Of a DNA stretch of 58,060 nucleotides, positions 1-8,163 are shown in pieces. Origin of the DNA: Desulfobacteraceae bacterium (GTDB taxonomy: Bacteria; Desulfobacterota; Desulfobacteria; Desulfobacterales; UBA2174). The position numbers and the translations under genes were made by a program. The first letter of the stretch is position 1. Every line of letters begins with the position of its first letter. The DNA lies in NCBI GenBank assembly GCA_028700185.1, contig JAQVTF010000003.1:1-58060 (forward strand), read 5' to 3'. The notes below the pieces were generated by a model. The model was not told where the DNA came from. It searched no databases and saw nothing but the letters and a program-made list of their open reading frames with translations.

Positions 1-2
1 AT

Positions 3-1127
<1,125 letters not shown>

Positions 1128-1192
1128 TCGGTTCACCAACCGACAGGATATCGTGGGTGTGGAATTGGCTCGGCCGACGGCCAATCCTCCCT

Positions 1193-1293
1193 CCGCGGGC
1201 CTGTGGCCCGTCAACCCGCGGCCAGCCAGTTCTGCCACCGCCCTCCGGCGGGCGTTGATCCAATCCGTCGGCGCCCGCCGGAGGGGTTCTTTT
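1193..1293 (+). terminator. Tandem hairpins and rho-independent terminator after cstA
   Basis: A first perfect 7-bp stem pairs 1193-1199 (CCGCGGG) with 1215-1221. A second perfect 14-bp stem pairs 1241-1254 (CCCTCCGGCGGGCG) with 1272-1285 around a 17-nt loop and is followed by a T-rich run at 1287-1293. The second has the full form of an intrinsic terminator for cstA. Confidence 0.85.
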
Positions 1294-1351
1294 GCAGAGA
1301 GGTCGGCAGAAATCATGATCGTTGAGGTTTCATTGACGGGAAAAGGATTTC

Positions 1352-1798
1352 ATGATGGCGGACCTCAAACAAGCGTACTATCGCCGTCTGCTGCCGGCCC
1401 TGGTCGCCCTTGCCGCGGCAGCGGCGATCCGTGGATTGGGGTCGGCGGTGGGCCTCTCACCGGTGGCGGCCAAGGCGATAGGGGCCGTTCTTTTCGCGGG
1501 AGCGGTTATTGCCGCCGTTGGGCTGCCGATCTGGATCCGTGCGGTTTTCGCCAACCGGGTGCGGATGCAGCACAGCGTTGACGAAGAGAACTTTAATCGA
1601 TTCCAGCGCCGGTTGATCACAGCGGCCCTGACGGCCCCTTATCTGGCGGCCGTCGCCCTGTCCTTTCAGTTGGATGCGTTTTACCAGGGGGGTGCGATGC
1701 TGGCGGCTCTTTATGGCATCTACTACCATTACCCCTCCCAGCGGCGCATCGCCTTTGACCGGCGGCTGTTTCGGGCAGGAAAATCCCAAACATGCTGA
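1352..1798 (+). CDS. Small multi-spanning membrane protein, unknown function
   Basis: A 148-residue protein with hydrophobic segments near residues 15-35, 38-62, 88-105 and 110-125, so about four membrane spans, with a charged loop between spans two and three (around VDEENFNRFQRR). The start ATG is preceded by AAGGA at a good distance. Its stop overlaps the start of the next gene by seven bases, which implies translational coupling with the 93-residue protein and the ArsA-like ATPase that follow. I do not recognise the family. An inner-membrane partner of the ATPase is possible but only inferred from coupling. Confidence 0.7.
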   Translation: MMADLKQAYYRRLLPALVALAAAAAIRGLGSAVGLSPVAAKAIGAVLFAGAVIAAVGLPIWIRAVFANRVRMQHSVDEENFNRFQRRLITAALTAPYLAAVALSFQLDAFYQGGAMLAALYGIYYHYPSQRRIAFDRRLFRAGKSQTC

Positions 1799-2073
1799 GT
1801 CGCATTTTCAAACAATTGCGCAGCGTCTACCAGATTACCGACGCCGTGTTCCGGGACAAGGCCTGCGACACCGTGGAGCACGAACTGGAGGAGCTGGAGC
1901 ACATCTTCGCCTTGCTGGTGCTCGGCAGCTTCGTGGGCATCCCGTCGCCGCCGATTCAGATCACCATGGAGATGATGCCGGTGATGGAGCGCGAGTTCGC
2001 CCTGATGCTCGACAAGGTCACCACGGCCCACGACCCGCTGGGAGAGCTGTTTTCGGTGTTTTCCATCGACTGA
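1792..2073 (+). CDS. Small acidic helical protein coupled to ArsA-like ATPase
   Basis: A 93-residue protein that begins inside the previous gene (ATG overlaps its TGA) and ends 18 bases before the ATPase start. It is rich in acidic and hydrophobic residues and predicted mostly helical: a DTVEHELEELEHI helix near residues 26-38, a Pro/Gly break (GIPSPP) near 48-53, and a second helix containing MEREFALMLDKV. No transmembrane segment of normal length and no metal motif is seen. The family is not recognised; from tight coupling it may be an adaptor or regulator of the downstream ATPase, which is inference. Confidence 0.7.
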   Translation: MLSRIFKQLRSVYQITDAVFRDKACDTVEHELEELEHIFALLVLGSFVGIPSPPIQITMEMMPVMEREFALMLDKVTTAHDPLGELFSVFSID

Positions 2074-2091
2074 CGTCGGAAAGGCAGTGGA

Positions 2092-3000
2092 ATGCCGCAA
2101 CTGCATTTTTTCGTGGGCAAGGGCGGGGTGGGAAAATCCACTTCGTCGGCCCTGTCGGCCTTGTATATGGCCGCTTCGGGGAAAAACACCCTCCTGGTGT
2201 CGATGGACCCGGCCCACAACCAGCGTGATCTCTTCGAGACCGAATTTGCCGAAAAGCCGCGAACGGTACGCCGGGGGTTGGCGGTGAAGGAGATCGACAC
2301 CGCCTACTGGATCCGTACCTACCTCAAGCAGACCCGGGAGCACCTGAGCAAATCCTACCTCTATCAGAGCGCCTTCAACCTCCAGGACCATTTCAAGGTC
2401 TTGCAGTTTTCGCCGGGGCTCGAAGAGTACGCCCTGCTGCTGGCCTTTGAAAATGTGCTCGCCAGCGCCAAAAACACCGATGCCATCATCTTCGACATGG
2501 CGCCCACGGCCCTGACCCTGCGGTTTTTTTCGCTTCCGGCCATCACCTTGACCTGGTTGGGCGAACTGCTCAAGCTGCGCAACGAGATCTGCCACAAAAA
2601 GGAGATCATCTCCAAAATCCGCATCGGGACCTGCGAGCTGGAAAGCGACCGGGTCAGGAGCAAGCTCCAAACCCTCATCGCCGGCCACACCCGCCTGCGG
2701 GACCTGCTCCTGGCCGAATCGGCCTGGATCCATCTTGTGCTCAACGCCGACCGCTTGTCACTGGCCGAGGCCCTGCGCATCCGCACCCGCATGGCGGAAA
2801 TCGGCAAGCCGATTCACCGGGTGGTGGTCAACAAGTGCCCCGGATCACGGGTACCGGAGTCCATCGCCGATGCCTTTTCCGCGGAAGAAAAGGCCATTCA
2901 GCCGCGTTATGAAGGCGCCGGCCTCCAGGGCCTTGCCACCCTGGAAGCCTTTGTCAACCGCCACCAGGAGGCGTTCGAGGGGTTGGCTCCGAGCTTGTAG
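2092..3000 (+). CDS. ArsA/GET3-like (SIMIBI class) ATPase
   Basis: A 302-residue cytoplasmic ATPase. The N-terminus carries the deviant Walker A KGGVGKST (residues 10-17), the signature lysine-rich P-loop of ArsA, GET3 and MinD proteins, followed by a switch-like MDPAHN at about 39-44, as in ArsA/GET3. IIFDMAPTALTLRF near 130-145 corresponds to the A-loop/Walker B region (DTAPTGHTLR in ArsA). There is one ATPase half only, so it would act as a homodimer. No arsenic genes (arsR, arsB, arsC) are nearby, so arsenite efflux is not supported; targeting or loading of a membrane partner is more likely. It is the last gene of a three-gene coupled unit. Confidence 0.8.
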   Translation: MPQLHFFVGKGGVGKSTSSALSALYMAASGKNTLLVSMDPAHNQRDLFETEFAEKPRTVRRGLAVKEIDTAYWIRTYLKQTREHLSKSYLYQSAFNLQDHFKVLQFSPGLEEYALLLAFENVLASAKNTDAIIFDMAPTALTLRFFSLPAITLTWLGELLKLRNEICHKKEIISKIRIGTCELESDRVRSKLQTLIAGHTRLRDLLLAESAWIHLVLNADRLSLAEALRIRTRMAEIGKPIHRVVVNKCPGSRVPESIADAFSAEEKAIQPRYEGAGLQGLATLEAFVNRHQEAFEGLAPSL

Positions 3001-3220
3001 AAAGCGTTCCTCGAAAGATGGCCTCACGCCTATTCGCTGCTTGACCCGTCGCATGTCGGATAGCGTGCGACAAATCGCCGCATGGCGACCATCGCGGGCG
3101 TCGGCCGGCTGCCGGGCGGCGGTTGATTTGCCCTGCAATTCCATGGTAGCCAACACGCGATCAACACGCGCCAAATATCAACCTGAAACCTGATCGCGCC
3201 CTCGGCGCAGAGCCGCTGCC

Positions 3221-4234
3221 ATGAACTCGACTGCCCGCACCGTTGAATTTTCCCGCGACGCCACCAACGTCTTTTTCCACATTCTCACCCGCTGCAACCT
3301 GCGCTGCCGGCACTGCTACATCAACCCGGCCCAGCACGGCGCCGCCGATCTGCCCCTGGCCACCATCGAAACCTGGCTGGGGATATTTGCCGGTCGCGGT
3401 CCGCAGGCCAACGTGATCTTTCTCGGCGGTGAGCCGACCCTGCACCCGGATCTTGCCGGGGCGATCCGGGCCGCCCGGCGCCTGGGATACGCTTCGGTCA
3501 CCGTGGATACCAACGGCTACCTCTTCCACGACATCCTGAACCAGGTCACCCCCCAGGACGTCGATTTTTTCAGCTTCAGTCTCGACGGTCCCGCGCCGGC
3601 GGTCAACGACCCCATCCGCGGCAAGGGGAGCTTCGCCCACTGCACCGCCGGACTCCGGGCCGCTCGCCGGCGGGGGTTCCGAACCAGTTTGATCTACACG
3701 GTGAGCAGCGACAATATCGAGGCCCTGAAAGACATGCCGCCCCTTCTGGCCGAGCTGGGCGTGGAGCGGTTTTTCATCCAGGTGATCGGGATCCGGGGCA
3801 AGTCGGCCCAGCGGGCCGACCACCAGGAGCAGCTCCAGGTCTCCAGGGTGGATTGGCTCGCCGCGGTGGCCCCGGTGGCCCAGGCCGTGGCCGACCTGGG
3901 GATCACCGTCACCTGGCCCAAGGTGTATCTCGACCTGGCCGAGCCCTTCGAATGCGCCGGTCGGGTAGCGGAGAACTTCTTCATCTTTCCCAACGGTCGG
4001 GTGTACCGCTGTCCCCTGTGCGAGGACTTTCCCCTGCACGCCTTTGCCATCGAGGACCAGCGGTTGGTGGCCACCGGCAAAATCAACGAAGCGGATCTCT
4101 TCAATCTGGAGATCCCGGAAGGCTGCGTGATGAACCGGCTGATCCAGCCGGCCAACATCGAGTACGACGCCGACGGCAAACCGCTGCATCGCATTGCCTG
4201 CTGCCTGTTGAAGGAAGAGATCGCCCCGGGATGA
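3221..4234 (+). CDS. Radical SAM protein with SPASM-like C-terminal cysteines
   Basis: A 337-residue radical SAM enzyme. The N-terminal CNLRCRHC motif (Cys25, Cys29, Cys32) binds the SAM-cleaving [4Fe-4S] cluster, and the GGEPTLHPD segment around residue 69 is the usual SAM-binding GGE motif. The C-terminal third holds further cysteines (ECAGR, RCPLCED, GCVMN, ACCLL) suggesting auxiliary Fe-S cluster(s) of SPASM/Twitch type. SPASM proteins modify peptides, anaerobic sulfatases or haem precursors; no substrate gene is recognisable next to it. It stands alone: 220 bases separate it from the ATPase and it converges on the sigma-54 regulator 11 bases downstream. Confidence 0.8.
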   Translation: MNSTARTVEFSRDATNVFFHILTRCNLRCRHCYINPAQHGAADLPLATIETWLGIFAGRGPQANVIFLGGEPTLHPDLAGAIRAARRLGYASVTVDTNGYLFHDILNQVTPQDVDFFSFSLDGPAPAVNDPIRGKGSFAHCTAGLRAARRRGFRTSLIYTVSSDNIEALKDMPPLLAELGVERFFIQVIGIRGKSAQRADHQEQLQVSRVDWLAAVAPVAQAVADLGITVTWPKVYLDLAEPFECAGRVAENFFIFPNGRVYRCPLCEDFPLHAFAIEDQRLVATGKINEADLFNLEIPEGCVMNRLIQPANIEYDADGKPLHRIACCLLKEEIAPG

Positions 4235-4245
4235 CCGGGCAGCTG

Positions 4246-5760
4246 TTACTTGGACGGCGAAGACGGCGCGGCGGAAGGCGTGGTCTTTCCAGGGCGGGCG
4301 CATCGCAGCTTGCGAAACAAGGTGGAGCGATCCACCTTGAGCCGCCGGGCGGTTTCGCCGATGGAGCCATGGGTCTGGATGGCCTCCTTGAGAATGGCGC
4401 ATTCGACGTCGGTGATGATTTCCTTCAGCGACCGTCCGCTTTTCCCGAGCATTTGGTAGAGATTGACGCCAACGTCCGGGCCGTTTCTGCCGGACGGGAC
4501 CATCCCGGCGGGGACACCCGGCGCTTCTTCATGGCGGAGGGAGGCCGATTGCCCCGCCATGGACCCGGGGAGGTCGCACGGTCTGATGGTTCCGGTGTCG
4601 TTGCCGATCACTAGACCTTGAATCAGGTTTTCCAGCTCCCGGACATTTCCCGGCCATGGATGGGCCAGCCATATCTGCTCGGTCTCGGGGCTGAGCCGCA
4701 CCGTCTTTTTGTAGCGTGCATTGTTGCGTTCGAGAAAATGCCGGGCCAGGGGAAGGATGTCTTCCCGGCGTTCCCGCAAAGGAGGAATGTGGAGGACCGC
4801 CACGCGGAGGCGATAGAACAGGTCGCCGCGGAAGCGGCCCGAGCGCACGTCCTGCTCCAGATCGCGATGGGTGGCAGCCACGATGCGCACATCCACCGGG
4901 CGCACCCGGGTGGCGCCCAGGCGCATGATTTCCGAATCCTGAAGCACCCGCAGCAGTTTGGTTTGCAGGGACAAGGGCAGTTCGCCGATTTCATCCAGAA
5001 ACAAGGTGCCCTTGTCGGCCAGCTCGAAAAAGCCGACCTTGCCTTTGGTGCTGGCACCGGAAAAGGCCCCCGGCGCATAGCCGAACAGCTCCGACTCGAT
5101 GAGGGATTCAGGGATGCTGGGACAATCCACCTTGAAGAAGGCCCGGTCATGACGGGGGCTGGTCTGGTGGATGCGGCGCGCGAGGATATCCTTGCCCACG
5201 CCGGTTTCTCCCTGTAGAAGGACCGTGGCGTCGGTGGCGGCCACATTTTCCAGCCGGACCATCAGTGCCGCCATGACCGGACTGCTGGAGATGATCGGAT
5301 ATTTTTTGCGTCTCTCCTCATTGGCGTACCGGACGCTGGTGCGGTAGTGTTCGATGAGGCGGCGTTGGGCGGCGAGTTGTTCCGTCAATTGGGTCATGAG
5401 GGTCACGTCACGCACGAAGGTGACCACCAGTTCCACCCGGCCCTCGGCATCCAGGAGCGGATAGCCGTTCAAGACCCGTTTGTTGCCCCGGTCGTCGGTC
5501 TGTACCGAGGCGGCCGGTTTGCCCGTTTTCACGATCTGGGGGTTGAGGACGGTATCAAACCCCCGGCGGACGAGCTCCTCGACATGCCGCCCCACCAGGT
5601 CGGCCTTTTTCAGGCCGGTGAGCCGCTCGTACATGTCATTGACGGCCAGGGTGTTGCCGTCCCGGTCGGAAATGTAGACCCCGTCCGCCAGAAGATCGAG
5701 AATGCGCTGGCAATATTGTTGCACCGAGGGGTTCGCCTTGCGTTGGTCCATTGCCATCAT
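4246..5760 (-). CDS. PAS domain sigma-54-dependent transcriptional activator
   Basis: A 504-residue enhancer-binding protein. A PAS sensor spans about residues 20-120 (GVYISDRDGNTLAVND core); a short linker leads to the AAA+ domain with Walker A GETGVGKD (184-191), the sigma-54-contacting loop GAFSGA (231-236; GAFTGA is usual), and Walker B LFLDEIGEL. The C-terminus has a Fis-type helix-turn-helix (GETARRLKVDRSTLFRKL). It lies between a radical SAM gene and, divergently, an iron alcohol dehydrogenase, close to the glycyl-radical enzyme whose upstream region holds a sigma-54 promoter. The natural inference is that it activates that module in response to a small ligand or redox signal. The ribosome-binding site is weak, so the exact start (5760 or a nearby in-frame ATG) is uncertain. 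Confidence 0.9.
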   Translation of the reverse strand: MMAMDQRKANPSVQQYCQRILDLLADGVYISDRDGNTLAVNDMYERLTGLKKADLVGRHVEELVRRGFDTVLNPQIVKTGKPAASVQTDDRGNKRVLNGYPLLDAEGRVELVVTFVRDVTLMTQLTEQLAAQRRLIEHYRTSVRYANEERRKKYPIISSSPVMAALMVRLENVAATDATVLLQGETGVGKDILARRIHQTSPRHDRAFFKVDCPSIPESLIESELFGYAPGAFSGASTKGKVGFFELADKGTLFLDEIGELPLSLQTKLLRVLQDSEIMRLGATRVRPVDVRIVAATHRDLEQDVRSGRFRGDLFYRLRVAVLHIPPLRERREDILPLARHFLERNNARYKKTVRLSPETEQIWLAHPWPGNVRELENLIQGLVIGNDTGTIRPCDLPGSMAGQSASLRHEEAPGVPAGMVPSGRNGPDVGVNLYQMLGKSGRSLKEIITDVECAILKEAIQTHGSIGETARRLKVDRSTLFRKLRCARPGKTTPSAAPSSPSK

Positions 5761-5873
5761 GTTCTTTCAGCGTTGCAAAAATTTTATTACTTTACCCATG
5801 CCTCGCCGTCCTTGTCAAACCGCGCCGGAGGCGGCGACGATGGCCTGAAACGTTTGAAAAAAGGGGGATGAGG

Positions 5874-7025
5874 ATGATCAAATCCTTTCAAAGCATGCGA
5901 CGGATCGTCTTTGGAGTGGGAAGCCTGGAAGGATTGGGCGAGGAAATCCGGCGCCTCGGGGGCACCAAGGTCCTGGTGGTCACGGATCCGGGGTTGAAAA
6001 AGGCCGGGGTGGTGGATCAGGTGACCGCCGTCCTGGAAAAGGAGAAGTTCGGTTTTTCCGTTTTTGCCGACGTCGAGCCCGATCCCAAGGTGGACGTCGC
6101 CCTGGCCAGTGCCGCGGCGGCCAAGGCATGGGGTCCGGATGTCATTGTCGGCCTGGGCGGGGGGAGCTCGCTGGATATCGCCAAGGTCACCTCGGTGATG
6201 CTCACCAACCCGGGGGGCATCGAACCGTATTTCGGCATGGAACGGGTGCCCAAGCCGGGGGTGCCGCTGATCCTCGTTCCCACCACCGCCGGCACCGGCA
6301 GCGAGATGACCTCCATCTGCGTCCTGTCGGATACGAAAAACCGGGTGAAAAAGGGGGTCGTCAGCGAGCATATGTACGCCCGGACGGCGCTGCTGGATCC
6401 CCAATTGACCGTGGCCCTGCCGCCCCGGATCACCGCCATGACCGGCATGGACGCCCTGGTGCATGCCATCGAATCCTTCGTGGGCCGCCTGGGCACGGTT
6501 TTCACGGACACGCTGAACCTGAAGGCGATACAACTGGCGGCCGCCAACCTCCGGCTGGCCTACGCCCAGGGCGAGAATCTGGCGGCCCGGGAAAACATGT
6601 TGCACGCCTCCGCCATGGCGGGCATGGCCTTTTCCAACACCCAGACGGGGTTGGCCCATGCCATCGCCCTGGCCATCGGGGGGCGGCACCCCCTGCCCCA
6701 CGGATTGCTCACGGCGCTCATCATCCCCTGGGTGATGGCGTACAACCTCATCGCCAGCCCGGCCAAATTCGTCCAGATCGCCGAGGCCTTCGGGGAAAAG
6801 ACCGCCGCGTTGCCCCAGATCGAGGCGGCGCGGCTGTCGGTCAAGGCGGTGAAAAGCCTGCTGGACGACGTGGGGATTTCCTACAAGCTGAGCGATTACG
6901 GCGTGCCCCCCGAACAGTTCCCGGAAATCGCCAGGGATGCGGCGGGGGCACAGCGCTTCATGCGCAACAACCCGCGGGCCGTCACCGAGGCGGATGTCAT
7001 CGGCCTGTTGGAGGCCAACTATTGA
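5874..7025 (+). CDS. Iron-containing alcohol dehydrogenase (candidate sulfoacetaldehyde or acetaldehyde reductase)
   Basis: A 383-residue group III (Fe-dependent) alcohol dehydrogenase. NAD-binding GGGSSLDIAK is near residue 97, TTAGTGSE near 138, and the metal ligands are supplied by DALVHAIES and by LAHAIA...HPLPHG. The ORF is open further upstream, but AAGGGGG six bases before the ATG at 5874 marks this start. Next to an islA-like enzyme two roles are plausible: reduction of sulfoacetaldehyde to isethionate (as SarD does in Bilophila) or reduction of the acetaldehyde product to ethanol. Sequence alone does not separate these. It is divergent from the PAS regulator and convergent with the activase gene. 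Confidence 0.85.
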   Translation: MIKSFQSMRRIVFGVGSLEGLGEEIRRLGGTKVLVVTDPGLKKAGVVDQVTAVLEKEKFGFSVFADVEPDPKVDVALASAAAAKAWGPDVIVGLGGGSSLDIAKVTSVMLTNPGGIEPYFGMERVPKPGVPLILVPTTAGTGSEMTSICVLSDTKNRVKKGVVSEHMYARTALLDPQLTVALPPRITAMTGMDALVHAIESFVGRLGTVFTDTLNLKAIQLAAANLRLAYAQGENLAARENMLHASAMAGMAFSNTQTGLAHAIALAIGGRHPLPHGLLTALIIPWVMAYNLIASPAKFVQIAEAFGEKTAALPQIEAARLSVKAVKSLLDDVGISYKLSDYGVPPEQFPEIARDAAGAQRFMRNNPRAVTEADVIGLLEANY

Positions 7026-7070
7026 CTGGGCCGGCCGGTTTGCGAGGCCCCTCTGGCAGGCGCCTGCCGC

Positions 7071-8006
7071 CTATTGGACCAGTGGCAGGTCCGGATGACG
7101 GTGGTGCACCATCTGCTTCAACTGGGTCATCCTGCCGTCGGCCAACGCGGTTTCAGCGATTTCATAGGTGCGCCCCAGGTAGCCGTATTTGGGCGTTCCC
7201 ATCCGGTGATAGGCGAGCATTTCGTAACGCACCCGGGGCATCCCGGCGATGAAGTCGACGATGGCGGCGATGGCCTCCGCGTTGTCATTGATCCCCGGGA
7301 TGATCGGGGTCCGCACCAGGACCGGCAGTTGGGGGCAGGCCTGGCGTACCTGTTTCAGGTTGGAAAGGATCAGGGCGTTGGAAACGCCGGTGTACTGGCG
7401 GTGCAGCGAATCATCCATGATCTTCAGGTCGTAGATGAGGGTGTTGAGGTGGGCCGCGGCGGATACCAGATCCGCCGTCCGGCAGTGGCCGCAGGTTTCC
7501 ATGGCGGTGTTGATGCGGTGCCGACGCGCCTCTTCCAGCAGGGCGATGGCGAAGGCGGGCTGATGCATCGGTTCCCCGCCGCTGAGGGTCAGACCGCCGC
7601 CGCTTCGTGCGTAGAAAACGCCGTCCCGCTCCACCGCCTCGAGCACCTGTGCCACCGAGGTCGTTTCGCCGTAACCCCACAGCGCCTTAGCGGGGCAGGC
7701 ATCGGTACACAGCAGGCATTGGGTGCACAGGCGCCGGTCGATGCGCGGCCGGTTGTCGTCATTTTTGTGAATGGCCCCGGGGGTGCAGATTTCCAGGCAA
7801 CGGACGCAGTGGTCGAAGGTCAGGCACCGCTCCGGGTTGTAGGCCAGTTCAGGCGTTGCGGATTGACTCTCGGGGTTGGAGCACCAGATGCAGCGCAGGG
7901 GACACCCCTTGAAAAAAGCGATGGTGCGGATTCCCGGCCCATCATGGACCGAAAATTGCTGGATGTTGAACAGGATTCCTTTGACCCGGGCGTTGGGTGT
8001 TCCCAT
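7071..8006 (-). CDS. islB: Glycyl-radical enzyme activase (IslB-like)
   Basis: A 311-residue radical SAM activase. The CPLRCIWC motif (Cys35, Cys39, Cys42) binds the SAM cluster, preceded by the activase signature FSVHDGPGIRT. An inserted ferredoxin-like domain carries two further [4Fe-4S] sets (Cys61/67/70/74 and Cys94/97/100/104), the arrangement of activases for PFL-like lyases and eliminases other than PFL itself. GGLTLSGGEP near residue 136 is the SAM-binding motif. It would install the glycyl radical on the neighbouring enzyme. It lies 157 bases downstream of that gene on the same strand with a GAGG ribosome-binding site, so co-transcription is likely. The symbol rests on the identity of the partner. 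Confidence 0.85.
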   Translation of the reverse strand: MGTPNARVKGILFNIQQFSVHDGPGIRTIAFFKGCPLRCIWCSNPESQSATPELAYNPERCLTFDHCVRCLEICTPGAIHKNDDNRPRIDRRLCTQCLLCTDACPAKALWGYGETTSVAQVLEAVERDGVFYARSGGGLTLSGGEPMHQPAFAIALLEEARRHRINTAMETCGHCRTADLVSAAAHLNTLIYDLKIMDDSLHRQYTGVSNALILSNLKQVRQACPQLPVLVRTPIIPGINDNAEAIAAIVDFIAGMPRVRYEMLAYHRMGTPKYGYLGRTYEIAETALADGRMTQLKQMVHHRHPDLPLVQ

Positions 8007-8106
8007 GGTACCTCACTTGGCGCATCGGTGCCTGGCCGGTTCGAACACGCACCGATTGCCGGCTCGATGAAGCCGGGTTGTCAAAAAGATGCACCGGCCT
8101 GGGGTA

Positions 8107-8147
8107 GGCGGCGGGCAACGCGCCGGTGGCCGGCCCTTCTGCCCGCC
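8107..8147 (-). other. Nested hairpin between islA and islB
   Basis: An outer 7-bp stem pairs 8110-8116 (GGCGGGC) with 8141-8147, and inside it GCCGG (8122-8126) pairs with CCGGC (8130-8134) around a TGG loop. There is no T-run after it in either direction. It could stabilise the upstream mRNA or set the ratio of enzyme to activase; both are inference. Confidence 0.4.
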
Positions 8148-8163
8148 GGGCCCCTCGGGAGGC

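Noticed and set aside
2092-3000. Arsenite efflux ATPase
   Set aside because: Single ATPase half and no ars genes nearby.
3053-3193. 46-codon frame as a precursor peptide for the radical SAM protein
   Set aside because: No ribosome-binding site, no Cys-rich or leader-like pattern, unremarkable composition.
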